A stretch of 64,000 nucleotides of DNA from assembly GCF_010731895.1 (NCBI RefSeq), contig NZ_AP022596.1:2480001-2544000 (forward strand), written 5' to 3'. Under the pieces are notes generated by a model that was not told where the DNA came from, did no database searches, and saw nothing but the letters and a program-made list of their open reading frames with translations. Positions 1 through 8,744 of the stretch are shown here, one piece after another; within the stretch, counting starts at the first letter, position 1, and every line of letters starts with the position of its first letter. The DNA is from Mycolicibacterium helvum. GTDB lineage: Bacteria > Actinomycetota > Actinomycetes > Mycobacteriales > Mycobacteriaceae. The position numbers and the translations under genes were made by a program.

Positions 1-2069
1 TCGGAGTTACTGAAGGCCTCCGGCGGGACGTAGAACGAGTCGTCGGTCTTGGCGGCGTCAAATGCCTGACCGAGAGCCGTCGCGTTCTGCAGTGCGGCCG
101 CCGACTGGTCGTAGAGGCCGGACTGGGTGGCGTAGTTCGTCATCGTCAGGTCGCGGTTGGCTTGTTGGGTGTCGATGTTCTGCGGAATCAGAGACAACAG
201 CTTCGGCTGCAGCGCATCCAGCTTGTCCAAACTCGCTGTGACATTGGCTAATTGATCGGTGAGCGCGTCGATCCCGTCCAGCGCGTCGAAGACCGACCGA
301 AAGGCGGCACAAATCGGGATGTCGAAGCAGTGCGGCTCCCAGTAGAAGTAGTTGCGCAACGGTCGGAAGAAGTCGTCGAAGTTGGCGATCTTGTTGCGCA
401 GGTCCTGGGCCACCTCCACGGTCCTGTGGAACGCCTCGACCTGTTCGTGGGTGGCGTCAGAACTCTGCTGCTGCAAGGTGTACTGCTGGCGCAGGATATT
501 GATCGACTTGTCGATCTCGCTCACTTGCTTGATCAGGTCGGAGGCTCGAGCCTGCTGGAACGGCAGGTTGTTGATCTGTCCGAGGCTGCCTGCGCTGATC
601 TGAAATGCCAGCGAGGTGTGGTCCAACGGTGTTCCCAGTGGGCGCGTGATGGACTGGACCATCGCAATACCGGGCGTGTGGAAGACGGCCTTGGCGACTC
701 TCTCCAACAGGATCATGTCGGTGGGATTTCGCAGATCGTGATCGGTCTCGATCATCAGCAGCTCGGGATTGAGCCGGGCCTTGGAGAAATGCCGCTCGGC
801 GGCCGTGTAGCCGACGTTGGAGGGGGCGTCGCCGGGCATGTAGGCGCCGACGTCGTAACTGGTCTTGTAGCCGGGAAGCGCCAGCAGACCGATCAGGGCG
901 ATCGCAAGGGAGACAACGAGGATCGGTCCGGGCCAGCGCACGATGGCCGTGCCGATGCGCCGCCAGCCGCGGGTCTTCGCGCGGCGTTTGGGATCCATCA
1001 GCCCGAAGTGGCTGCCGATCGTCAGCACGGCGGGAGCCAAGGTCAGTGCGGCGATCAGCGCGATGAAAACCCCGATCGCGGCCGGGATGCCGAGGCTCTG
1101 AAAGTAGGGATTCCGGGTGAAATTCAAGCAGTAGACCGCGCCGATGATTGTCAGGCCCGAACCCAGAATGACGTGTGAGGTGCCGCGGTAGGTGTCGTAG
1201 AACGCGGTCTGCCGGTCGACTCCCGCCGACCGCTCTTCGTGATAGCGGCCGACGAGGAATATCGCGTAGTCCGTGCCCGCGGCGATCACCAGAAGCGTGA
1301 GAATGTTGGTCGAGTACGTCGAGAGTCCGATGAGTCCAGAATTGGCCAGCCACGCCACTATCCCTCGGGCCGCAGACATCTCGATGATGACGGTGATCAG
1401 CATCAAGATCATGGTGACCAGCGAGCGGTAGACGATCAGCAACATGATCGCGATCACCCCGATGGTCAACAGGGTCACCTTCGTGGTGTCCTTGTCGCCC
1501 GTCTCGAATTGGTCGGCCACCTGTGCGGCCGCGCCGGTGACGTATGCCTTGATGCCGGGCGGCGCCGGTGTGTGGTCGACGATGTTGCGGACGGCGTCGA
1601 CGGAAGCCAATGACAGCGCTTCGCCTTGGTTGCCGGACAGGAATACCTGAACGTAGGCGGCCTTGCCGTCGGGACTTTGTGCTCCCGCCGCAGTCAGGGG
1701 ATCTCCCCAGAAGTCCTGGACGTGCTGGACGTGCTTGTGGTCGGCTTCGACGCGCCGGATCAGGTCGTCGTAGTACCGATGTGCATCGGCTCCGAGCGGC
1801 TGGTCGCCCTCCAGCACGATCATCGCCGCGCTGTCGGAATCGAACTCACCGAAGACCTTCCCGATGCGCTGGAACGCCTGCAGCGACGGCGCGTCGGGTG
1901 AGCTCAGTGCCACGTTGTGGGCTTCACCGACGACTTCGAGCTGTGGAACGAGCGCGTTGGTGAGGGCGGCGACGGCGAGCCAGACCAACAGAATCGGCGC
2001 GGCGAGCACCCGGCACGCATGCGCCGCTCTGTGTGTGAACGAGCGATCGGAGACCTGCTGTTCGCTCAT
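1..2069 (-). CDS. MmpL family RND transporter (C-terminus beyond the window)
   Basis: Inner-membrane RND exporter of the mycobacterial MmpL family, which moves lipids or siderophores to the cell envelope. About 689 codons are present; the 3' end lies past position 1. A first membrane helix sits near residues 21-40, followed by a periplasmic loop, then helices from about 200. The hallmark GTDYAIFLVGRYHEE stretch lies near residues 265-279, with the Asp-Tyr pair used for proton coupling. A long coiled periplasmic segment follows the second helix bundle. The ATG start overlaps the TGA stop of mmpS (ATGA), so the two are translationally coupled. The substrate cannot be told from sequence; the neighbouring TetR gene and arylsulfatase are the only hints. 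Confidence 0.93.
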   Translation of the reverse strand, partial: MSEQQVSDRSFTHRAAHACRVLAAPILLVWLAVAALTNALVPQLEVVGEAHNVALSSPDAPSLQAFQRIGKVFGEFDSDSAAMIVLEGDQPLGADAHRYYDDLIRRVEADHKHVQHVQDFWGDPLTAAGAQSPDGKAAYVQVFLSGNQGEALSLASVDAVRNIVDHTPAPPGIKAYVTGAAAQVADQFETGDKDTTKVTLLTIGVIAIMLLIVYRSLVTMILMLITVIIEMSAARGIVAWLANSGLIGLSTYSTNILTLLVIAAGTDYAIFLVGRYHEERSAGVDRQTAFYDTYRGTSHVILGSGLTIIGAVYCLNFTRNPYFQSLGIPAAIGVFIALIAALTLAPAVLTIGSHFGLMDPKRRAKTRGWRRIGTAIVRWPGPILVVSLAIALIGLLALPGYKTSYDVGAYMPGDAPSNVGYTAAERHFSKARLNPELLMIETDHDLRNPTDMILLERVAKAVFHTPGIAMVQSITRPLGTPLDHTSLAFQISAGSLGQINNLPFQQARASDLIKQVSEIDKSINILRQQYTLQQQSSDATHEQVEAFHRTVEVAQDLRNKIANFDDFFRPLRNYFYWEPHCFDIPICAAFRSVFDALDGIDALTDQLANVTASLDKLDALQPKLLSLIPQNIDTQQANRDLTMTNYATQSGLYDQSAAALQNATALGQAFDAAKTDDSFYVPPEAFSNS

Positions 2070-2512
2070 CCGGACTTGTCCAGGCAGTAGGTGAAGGCGT
2101 TCAACGTGTTGACCGATCTTTCGTCTTTCACTACATCGTCGATCTTGATGCGGCAGCCGAGCGAGTCGCTGTCGCCCTGGGCGGTGACGTTGACGAAGAC
2201 CGCCGGCTGGGTGGTGGTGGTGTCGTAGGCCCAGGGCAGCGTGACGTTGTCAGCGCGCTGTGGTTGGGCGTTGACGTCGGTGTAGGTGACGGTCGCGACG
2301 GTGCCCGGCGGACCGAAAACCTCCATGACCACGTGCTTGGGGTTGAACGCGACGATGTCGTTGCCCGCGCCGCTGGGGGTGGACGTGACGTCTTGGGAGC
2401 CGAAGATGCCGTGCAGGCGGTACACCGCGAAGCCGGCCACCGCGACGACGACCACCGCGACCAGCAGCATCCACCCCCGCCGGGCCAGTGCTCCGATCGG
2501 AAACCTATGCAC
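2066..2512 (-). CDS. MmpS family accessory membrane protein
   Basis: 148 residues with a short cytoplasmic N-terminus, one membrane helix at about residues 14-34, then a periplasmic beta-rich domain containing HVVMEVFGPPGTVATVTYTD, the typical MmpS core. Two cysteines (in GCRIK and TYCLD) could form a disulfide. MmpS proteins act as periplasmic partners of the MmpL encoded directly downstream, and the ATGA overlap supports a two-gene operon. A 17-bp sequence related to the palindrome upstream of the TetR gene lies 65 bp upstream of the ATG, which suggests repression by that regulator. Family assignment is firm; the subclass is not resolved. Confidence 0.9.
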   Translation of the reverse strand: MHRFPIGALARRGWMLLVAVVVVAVAGFAVYRLHGIFGSQDVTSTPSGAGNDIVAFNPKHVVMEVFGPPGTVATVTYTDVNAQPQRADNVTLPWAYDTTTTQPAVFVNVTAQGDSDSLGCRIKIDDVVKDERSVNTLNAFTYCLDKSG

Positions 2513-2576
2513 CCGTGGGCCTTTCGATAACCGGTGACACGAACACTGGGCAGGGGACCGATCACCCTAGGCGGTA

Positions 2577-2593
2577 CGGTACGGTACTGGACC
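2577..2593. promoter_or_regulatory. Probable TetR operator upstream of mmpS
   Basis: CGGTACGGTACTGGACC here matches, at 15 of 17 positions, the reverse complement of 3240-3256, which is part of the palindrome between the TetR gene and the sulfatase. Its right arm is degenerate. It lies between the end of the TetR gene and mmpS, where a repressor would block mmpS-mmpL transcription. Confidence 0.5.
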
Positions 2594-2611
2594 TATTCGG
2601 GCAAGACGTGA

Positions 2612-3220
2612 CTACGTCAGCGGCCTGGTGAGGCTGGGGATCAGGACGTTGTCGACGAACGTGTGCACGGTCTTCTGGTTCGGCGGGCGATTGGGGACGA
2701 TCGACCGGAAGATCAGATAGCCGGGTAGCAGGTCCCAAAGTTCCGCACTGATGGCGGCCGCATCGATTTCACCCCGGTCGACGGCGTGCTGCAGCACCGA
2801 TTCGATCAATGCCTTGCGTTGGTCGAGGAATTGGTGCTGCATGGCGTCACGCAACGCGGGGTCGCGAGACACCTCGACCATCACCGCGCGGATGGTGGCC
2901 GAGTGTTGGGCGGCGTGTGCGGTGATCGACTCACCGAGAAGCAGCAGATCACCCCGCAGCGTTCCGGTATCGGGGACGACCAAGACCTGGCGGCAGCCCT
3001 CGATGAAGGCGGCCAGCACCAGTTCGCCTTTCGAGGGCCAGCGCCGGTACACCGTCGCCTTGCTCGCCTTGGCTGTCGCCGCGACGGCATCCACCGTCAG
3101 TCGCTCATACCCGTGCTGTTGCAACAGTTGCAGCGTGGCGGCCAGCAGTTCGGCCTCGCGCGGCGTCCATGGAGACGGCTCCATGGCGCGGTCGGCAACT
3201 CGGGTCACAGCGCCCACCAT
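2612..3220 (-). CDS. TetR/AcrR family transcriptional regulator
   Basis: 202 residues. The N-terminal helix-turn-helix contains LTVDAVAATAKASKATVYRR followed by WPSK, the standard TetR DNA-binding core; the C-terminal half is a variable ligand or dimer domain. The ATG at 3220 was chosen because the longer reading frame would run through the palindrome at 3234-3256; another ATG exists at 3184. The gene is co-oriented with mmpS-mmpL and divergent from the arylsulfatase. Palindromic DNA next to both transcription units suggests it represses itself, the sulfatase and the exporter. The ligand is unknown. Confidence 0.9.
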   Translation of the reverse strand: MVGAVTRVADRAMEPSPWTPREAELLAATLQLLQQHGYERLTVDAVAATAKASKATVYRRWPSKGELVLAAFIEGCRQVLVVPDTGTLRGDLLLLGESITAHAAQHSATIRAVMVEVSRDPALRDAMQHQFLDQRKALIESVLQHAVDRGEIDAAAISAELWDLLPGYLIFRSIVPNRPPNQKTVHTFVDNVLIPSLTRPLT

Positions 3221-3233
3221 AGAGCTGAATGGG

Positions 3234-3256
3234 CGGTACGGTCCAGGACAGTACCG
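3234..3256. promoter_or_regulatory. 23-bp palindromic operator, TetR/sulfatase divergent promoter
   Basis: Left arm CGGTACGGTCC (3234-3244), central A, right arm GGACAGTACCG (3246-3256); the arms pair at 10 of 11 positions. It starts 14 bp upstream of the TetR start and ends 28 bp upstream of the sulfatase GTG, a classical position for an autoregulating TetR repressor. Confidence 0.65.
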
Positions 3257-3284
3257 ACTCGGCATCGCTCAGGAGGACATCGCT

Positions 3285-5627
3285 GTGGAGTTCCAGGGCA
3301 AGATCGCCGAGGACATCCGGGACTCCGTGCCCGACTGGGGACCGTACCGCGCGCCGTCCGCGCCTGAGGATGCGCCGAACGTCCTCTACCTGCTGTGGGA
3401 CGACACCGGAATTGCGGCGTGGGACTGCTTCGGTGGCCTGGTCGAGATGCCGAACATGCGACGCATTGCCGACCACGGTGTCCGATTGACGCAGTTTCAC
3501 ACCACGGCGCTGTGTTCGCCGACCCGGGCTGCCCTGCTGACCGGCCGCAACGCCACCACGGTCGGGGTCTCATCGGTGGTGAACTTGGCCGAGGGCTTCC
3601 CTGGGCAGAACGGACGGATCCCGGCAGAGACCGCGCTGATGTCGGAAGTCCTTGCCGAGCGCGGGTGGTCGACATACGCCGTGGGCAAGTGGCATCTGGC
3701 TCCACCAGAGGACTGCCATGCCGCCGGGTCGCGACGGTACTGGCCCCTGAGCCGGGGCTTCGACCGCTATTACGGCTTTCTGGATGGCATGACCGACCAG
3801 TGGTACCCGAGCTTGGTCAGCGACAGCCGGCCCATCGACCCGCCGGCGACGCCGGAACAGGGATACCATCTGTCAAAAGACCTCGCCGACAACGCGATCG
3901 GATTCTTGCGCGATCATCGGGCAGCCGCCCCAGCCAAACCGTGGTTCCTGTACCTGTGTCCCGGCGCCGGACACTCACCCCATCAGGTCGCAGCCGATTG
4001 GGCCGACAAGTACCGGGGCCGGTTCGATATGGGCTACGAGCGCTATCGCGACATCGCCCTGGCCAACCAGAAAGCCCTCGGACTGCTGGCCGAGGACACC
4101 GAGCTGTCCCCGATGAATCCCTACGCGGAGCGCACCAGTGCGGATGGGTTGCCATGGCCCGAACACGACACGGTCGTGCCATGGGATTCGCTGTCCGACG
4201 ACCAGCAGCGGGTCTCCTGCCGGATGGCCGAGGTGTTCGCCGGATTCCTCAGTTATACCGATGCACAGATCGGCCGGGTCCTCGACTATCTGGAAGAGAC
4301 CGGGCAGCTGGACAACACGATCGTCGTCGCGATGTCCGACAACGGTGCCAGCGGTGAAGGCGGACGGTCGGGGACCCTCGACGAGTTCACTCCGATGCGT
4401 GGTGGCATCGAGTCGCCGCCCAGCATCGATAGGTACGACGAATTCGGCGGCCCCGGCACGAAGATGAACTACTCCAACGGCTGGGCGATGGCCTTCAACA
4501 CGCCCTACAAGTTGTTCAAGCGTTACGCCTCCCATGAAGGTGGGATCGCGGATCCGTGTGTGTTGTCCTGGCCCAGGGGTTTGGCTGCGCGCGGCGAGAC
4601 GTGTGACCACTATGTGCACGTCAGTGACATCACGCCAACGGTCTACGAACTGCTTGGCATCGACGCTCCCGAGCTCGTCAAGGGCATTGTCCAAGAACCC
4701 CTGGATGGAACGAGTTGCGCTGCAGTGCTGCGTAATTCGGATTCAGTCAGCGGCAAACGCACCCAGTTCTATTCCATGATGGGTACTCGCGGCATCTGGC
4801 ATGACGGCTGGTTCGCCAACACCGTGCACCCTCCGACCGTGGCGTCTGGACTCCCGGGCTGGTCGAGGTTCGACCAGGATCGGTGGGAGTTGTTCCGAAT
4901 CCAGGACGATCGCAGTCAGATCCACGACCTTGCCGCTGAGCATCCCGACAAGCTCGACGAGCTCAAGGCCTTGTGGCACGACGAGGCGTTGCGTTGCAAC
5001 GGATATCCACTCAACGACTTGAGCGTGTCGGAGCTTGTTGCGCGCGGGGCGGTCGCTATAGGGGACCCAGTCGAGTACGTCCGGTTCTACTCGGACACAC
5101 CCGCTGCCCACACCCCGCTGGGCGGACTGATCCGCGGTCGCAGCTTCGCGCTTCGAGCGGCGGTATTGATCGACAGCACCGCCGCGCAGGGCGTGATCTT
5201 CTCTCAAGGCAGCCGGTCGGGCGGTCACGCGCTCTACCTGGCCGGTGGCCGAGTGCACTATGTCGGCAATGTCGGCGGTCAGGAGCAGACAGTCGCCTCG
5301 AGCGAGCCGATCTCGCTGGGGCGGTGTGTGTTCGGCGTCGAGTTCACCCGGACCGGATCGGGGCCGAGGCCACTTGATGTCGTCGGTGACGTCGTGTTAT
5401 CGGTGGACGATCGCCAGGTCGCTATCTTCACCGGCATGCGGATGGCAGCACTCGACCCCAAGCAACCCATTTCGGTTGGGCGCAGTGTCGCCTACTCGGT
5501 GTCGGCCGCCTACACCTCGCCCAACCCAGTGCGCGGCGGCGCTGTCGACCACGTGACGATCGACTTCTCCGAAGCCGGTAAGCACCACCCCGATGGTGAA
5601 GTCGAATTGGGTTACGCGCGGGATTGA
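3285..5627 (+). CDS. atsA: Arylsulfatase, AtsA type (formylglycine-dependent)
   Basis: 780 residues, close to M. tuberculosis AtsA in length and in recognisable segments (DIRDSxPDWGPYxAP near the start, GFLSYTDAQIGRxLDYLEE mid-protein, a C-terminal beta-rich domain). It hydrolyses sulfate esters. Cys77 in CSPTR is the residue converted to formylglycine; Asp39-Asp40 and SDNGASGE supply metal ligands. The GTG start is preceded by AGGAGGA at 7-bp spacing, so a longer upstream reading frame is rejected. There is no signal peptide, so it is probably cytoplasmic. The divergent TetR gene and mmpS-mmpL suggest joint handling of a sulfated lipid or aryl sulfate, which is inference. The activating enzyme is not in the window. 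Confidence 0.93.
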   Translation: MEFQGKIAEDIRDSVPDWGPYRAPSAPEDAPNVLYLLWDDTGIAAWDCFGGLVEMPNMRRIADHGVRLTQFHTTALCSPTRAALLTGRNATTVGVSSVVNLAEGFPGQNGRIPAETALMSEVLAERGWSTYAVGKWHLAPPEDCHAAGSRRYWPLSRGFDRYYGFLDGMTDQWYPSLVSDSRPIDPPATPEQGYHLSKDLADNAIGFLRDHRAAAPAKPWFLYLCPGAGHSPHQVAADWADKYRGRFDMGYERYRDIALANQKALGLLAEDTELSPMNPYAERTSADGLPWPEHDTVVPWDSLSDDQQRVSCRMAEVFAGFLSYTDAQIGRVLDYLEETGQLDNTIVVAMSDNGASGEGGRSGTLDEFTPMRGGIESPPSIDRYDEFGGPGTKMNYSNGWAMAFNTPYKLFKRYASHEGGIADPCVLSWPRGLAARGETCDHYVHVSDITPTVYELLGIDAPELVKGIVQEPLDGTSCAAVLRNSDSVSGKRTQFYSMMGTRGIWHDGWFANTVHPPTVASGLPGWSRFDQDRWELFRIQDDRSQIHDLAAEHPDKLDELKALWHDEALRCNGYPLNDLSVSELVARGAVAIGDPVEYVRFYSDTPAAHTPLGGLIRGRSFALRAAVLIDSTAAQGVIFSQGSRSGGHALYLAGGRVHYVGNVGGQEQTVASSEPISLGRCVFGVEFTRTGSGPRPLDVVGDVVLSVDDRQVAIFTGMRMAALDPKQPISVGRSVAYSVSAAYTSPNPVRGGAVDHVTIDFSEAGKHHPDGEVELGYARD

Positions 5628-5707
5628 GGCCCTTGGCTACCGGGTCGGCCCGCGGGATGCGGTTACCATGAACCTGCTTTCCGCCGAGTCCGACATCCGA
5701 GGTTGCC

Positions 5708-6370
5708 GTGAAATCGTTAAAAACACTGGCGAGCATCGGTGCGGTGCTGATGAGCGTGACGATGGCAGCGCCGGCCGCGGCCGAGCCCGCCCTCTCGACC
5801 ACACAATGGATCGTCGTCGGCGTTCCAGCCGCTAGTGCCACCACCGGCACGCTGACGGCCTTCCAGCGAGTGGGTCAGGAATGGAAAGTGGTGCTGGGCC
5901 CCACCCCGGCGAAGGTCGGTGAGCTTGGCGTCGGTGCTCCCGCAGACGGCGTCTACCGCACCCCGGCTGGAACCTTCGGGTTCGACCAGGCCTTCGGCCG
6001 CGAGCCCAATCCGGGCACCAAGATGCCGTACTTCCAGGCGACCAATCAGGACTGGTGGGACGAGGACGGCAAGTCTGCGACGTACAACACCCACGTGCGC
6101 AGTATCGCTCAACCGTCTTCGATCGTGGAGAACCTCTACGATTCCGGACCGGTGTACGACTACGCGGTGAATATCGCCTCCAATCCGCAACGCATTCCAG
6201 GCAAAGTCGCCGGAATCTTCCTGCACGTGACCGACGGCAACCCCACCTGGGGATGCGTCGCGATCGGCCGCGAGGAGATGAAGTCCGTCCTGACTTGGCT
6301 TGACCCCGCGGCGAACCCGCAGATCACCATCGGAGTCGGAGACCCGTCGCTGATACCGGCCCAGTCGTGA
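5708..6370 (+). CDS. Secreted L,D-transpeptidase-fold protein
   Basis: 220 residues starting at GTG, with a Sec-type signal peptide (MKSLKTLASIGAVLMS..., cleavage near AAAEPA at about residue 25). The catalytic region contains LHVTDGNPTWGCVAIGREE, with His and Cys in the positions used by YkuD/ErfK enzymes that cross-link peptidoglycan through 3-3 bonds. The motif is short compared with the classical SHGCxR form, so it belongs to a divergent branch and actual cross-linking activity is inferred. Its stop overlaps the start of the next gene (GTGA), indicating a coupled operon with the DUF1906 protein. Confidence 0.82.
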   Translation: MKSLKTLASIGAVLMSVTMAAPAAAEPALSTTQWIVVGVPAASATTGTLTAFQRVGQEWKVVLGPTPAKVGELGVGAPADGVYRTPAGTFGFDQAFGREPNPGTKMPYFQATNQDWWDEDGKSATYNTHVRSIAQPSSIVENLYDSGPVYDYAVNIASNPQRIPGKVAGIFLHVTDGNPTWGCVAIGREEMKSVLTWLDPAANPQITIGVGDPSLIPAQS

Positions 6371-7131
6371 CGCCGGCGGCGTCACGGCGCGACGTCTTCA
6401 GATACGCCGCCGCGGCGTTCGCCGGCACCGCGGTGGGAGTCCTCAGAGCGCCGAAAGCCTCCGCAGACGGGTTGCGGCTCATCGACTTTGCCGTGCGACT
6501 GGTCACGCCAGAACAGATCAAAGCCGCAGGCTATGACGGGGCGTTGGTCTACGTCTCCGAGCTGCGTCCAGGCGCCACCTTCGATTTCAAGCCGGTCACC
6601 CGGGACTACACCGACGGGCTGACCGCGGCGGGCCTGCATGTCGTCAGCTGCTATCAATACGGCAAGCCGGGCTGGCCCACGCCGTCGGACTTCACTCGCG
6701 GCTTCGATGGGGGTGTGGCCGACGCGCAGACCGCGCTGCGACTCCACGGCGCAGCAGGGGGCCCGAGTTCCGCACCGATCTTCTTCAGTGTCGACGAGGA
6801 CATTCCGGCCGACACGTGGAAAAGCACCGCGATCCAATGGTTTCGCGGTATCAACTCGGTGCTGGGCGTCGAGCGCACCGGTATGTACGGTGGTGCCCGC
6901 CAATGCGGCTGGGCCATCGGCGACGGCGTCGTCGGACACTCGACCACGCCAGGATATCGCTGGGCGTGGCAGACCAAGGCCTGGTCGGGTAGTGCGAGGG
7001 AGCCCGCCGCCGTGATGTTTCAGCGCGAGGTGGTGACCGCGTCGGACCCGGGGGCGGTCATCGACGATGTCAGTGTCGACGTCGACGACGTGCTGGCGCC
7101 AGACTTCGGCCAGTGGGACCTGGCCCGCTGA
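6367..7131 (+). CDS. Tat-exported DUF1906 (Rv2525c-like) glycoside-hydrolase-fold protein
   Basis: 254 residues. A twin-arginine signal (SRRDVFRYAAAAFAGTAVG) shows export in folded form through Tat. The mature part contains GYDGALVYVSE, a central CYQYGKPGWP and FFSVDED, matching the DUF1906 barrel of M. tuberculosis Rv2525c, a Tat substrate linked to the cell wall. Acidic residues in SVDED resemble glycoside-hydrolase active sites, but no substrate is assigned. It overlaps the L,D-transpeptidase gene by 4 bp (GTGA), so the pair probably acts together on peptidoglycan. It ends flush against the convergent nitroreductase gene. Confidence 0.85.
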   Translation: MTPAASRRDVFRYAAAAFAGTAVGVLRAPKASADGLRLIDFAVRLVTPEQIKAAGYDGALVYVSELRPGATFDFKPVTRDYTDGLTAAGLHVVSCYQYGKPGWPTPSDFTRGFDGGVADAQTALRLHGAAGGPSSAPIFFSVDEDIPADTWKSTAIQWFRGINSVLGVERTGMYGGARQCGWAIGDGVVGHSTTPGYRWAWQTKAWSGSAREPAAVMFQREVVTASDPGAVIDDVSVDVDDVLAPDFGQWDLAR

Positions 7132-7785
7132 TCAACTGTCCTTGAAGACGAAGTTATTCTCGAGCGGACTGCGCGGCACGGTCAGCTGGTTGCAGGCGAA
7201 CTCCGGATCGGGGTAGCCGATCGACACGCCGCACAGAATGCGCATGTCCTCGCCGATGCCGAGGTGTTCGCGCAGGACATCGGGATAGCCGGCCACTGAC
7301 ACTTGCACGCAGCTGCCGAGCCCACGTGCGGTAAGCGCGAGCAGGAAGGTCTGCAGGAACATGCCGACGCCAACGGCGTCGACGTGGTCCAGATCGCGGT
7401 GCATGCACACGATGCCGACCAGTGGAGCGCGGAAGAACTCCCAGTTACGCAGTACGGCAAGGCGTCTGGCCTCCGCATCGTGGCGTGCGATTCCCATCGT
7501 GCCGTAGACGAGGGCGCCAAGCTCGCTGCGCAGATGGGCGAACGACTCGGGCAGTGCGGGCACATTCGGGGCGGCGATATCGGCTTGTTCGAGCAGTGCC
7601 TCGGCCAGCCGGTCCCGGGCCGGGCCGGATGCGAAGACCACATGCCACGGCTGGATGTTCGAGTTCGACGGTGCGCGAATCGCCAGCTCGAGTGACTCCA
7701 CCACCAGTTCCTGGGGTACCGGCTTGTCCCGCAGAAACAACCGGATGGATCGCCGATCGGTGATCGCTTTCTCGAGGTCGTGCAT
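7132..7785 (-). CDS. Nitroreductase family flavoprotein
   Basis: 217 residues. The N-terminal RRSIRLF and IRAPSNSNIQPW segments are the FMN-binding signature of the nitroreductase fold; GLGSCVQVSVAGYPDVLREHLG and the C-terminal CGVSIGYPDP complete it. Members reduce nitroaromatics, quinones or enones with NAD(P)H, usually as dimers. It sits 15 bp downstream of a quinone-oxidoreductase-like gene on the same strand, and the two may be co-transcribed. The physiological substrate cannot be read from sequence. Confidence 0.9.
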   Translation of the reverse strand: MHDLEKAITDRRSIRLFLRDKPVPQELVVESLELAIRAPSNSNIQPWHVVFASGPARDRLAEALLEQADIAAPNVPALPESFAHLRSELGALVYGTMGIARHDAEARRLAVLRNWEFFRAPLVGIVCMHRDLDHVDAVGVGMFLQTFLLALTARGLGSCVQVSVAGYPDVLREHLGIGEDMRILCGVSIGYPDPEFACNQLTVPRSPLENNFVFKDS

Positions 7786-7800
7786 CGGCTCCTGCCTTGG

Positions 7801-8742
7801 TCAGTCGCGGACGATGAGGACAGTCTTGCCCGCGGCGCGATGGGGTCGTTGGCCGCTCTCGAAGGCGGCGCGGCCGTCTTCCAAGGGAAAAGCGCCGGCG
7901 ATCGCGATGTGCATCCCGGCGGCATCGACCAGTTCGGTGAGCTGGGTCAGCTGCGAGTGGTTGGGGGTGACGATGAAGAACGTTGCGATGACCTCGAACG
8001 CTTCGGCTTTGCCGGGCGGGGGCGGTGCCGAGAGGGTGACCAACCGCCCGCCGGGACGCAGGATTGCGAAGGAGCGTTCGAGCGTCTGGCCGCCGACCGT
8101 GTCGATGACGACGTCGTACTCCGCGTCGAGCCGGTCGAATTGCTCGGTCCGGGTGTCGATTACCGTCGTCGCGCCCAGTTCGGTCATCAGGTCGGCGACG
8201 TCGCTGCGCACGGTGGTGGTTACGTCCGCGCCCAGCCGGGCGGCGAGCTGGATGGTCAGAGCGCCGACCCCACCGGCGCCGCCGTGGACCAGCACCCGCT
8301 CACCGGGTTGGACGGCGGCATGGTCGACCAACGCCTGCCATGCGGTGAGGCCGGCCAGTGGCAGTGCTGCCGACTGTAGGTGCGAGCACGTCGTGGGCCG
8401 GGCGGCCAGGCAGTTGGCGGGCACGGCGACGTATTCGGCCGCGGCGCCGTCGCGGTCGAACGGGATCAGACCATAGACCTCGTCGCCGACGGCGATATCG
8501 GTGACGTCCGAGGCTGCGACCGCGACGATGCCCGACACCTCGTGCGAGGGGATCGTCGGGGTGCGGTCGAGGCCGTCGCGGGTCCAGGTTTCGTCCCAGG
8601 TGAGCTCGTCGAAGGTGATGGCCGCGGCGTGTACCTCAATGAGGACCTCGCCGGGAGCGGGCACCGGGATGGGTGCCCGCTCCACGACCAGGACCTCGGG
8701 GCCGCCGCGGCGGTGGGCCCGAAGCGCGGTCATGGCGGTCAT
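7801..8742 (-). CDS. Zinc-independent MDR oxidoreductase (quinone oxidoreductase-like)
   Basis: 313 residues of the medium-chain dehydrogenase/reductase superfamily. A GroES-like N-terminal domain (PVPAPGEVLIEVHAAAIT) is followed by a Rossmann domain with HGGAGGVGALTIQLA for NADPH. The cysteine-rich structural zinc loop is absent, as in zeta-crystallin and QOR proteins. It lies 2 bp downstream of the alpha/beta hydrolase stop on the same strand, so the genes form one unit. The likely role is NADPH-dependent reduction of quinones or reactive enones. Confidence 0.9.
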   Translation of the reverse strand: MTAMTALRAHRRGGPEVLVVERAPIPVPAPGEVLIEVHAAAITFDELTWDETWTRDGLDRTPTIPSHEVSGIVAVAASDVTDIAVGDEVYGLIPFDRDGAAAEYVAVPANCLAARPTTCSHLQSAALPLAGLTAWQALVDHAAVQPGERVLVHGGAGGVGALTIQLAARLGADVTTTVRSDVADLMTELGATTVIDTRTEQFDRLDAEYDVVIDTVGGQTLERSFAILRPGGRLVTLSAPPPPGKAEAFEVIATFFIVTPNHSQLTQLTELVDAAGMHIAIAGAFPLEDGRAAFESGQRPHRAAGKTVLIVRD

Positions 8743-8744
8743 GG

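Noticed and set aside
252..1178. 308-codon open frame on the plus strand
   Set aside because: It lies entirely antisense to MmpL, has no recognisable domain, and such long frames are common opposite GC-rich genes.
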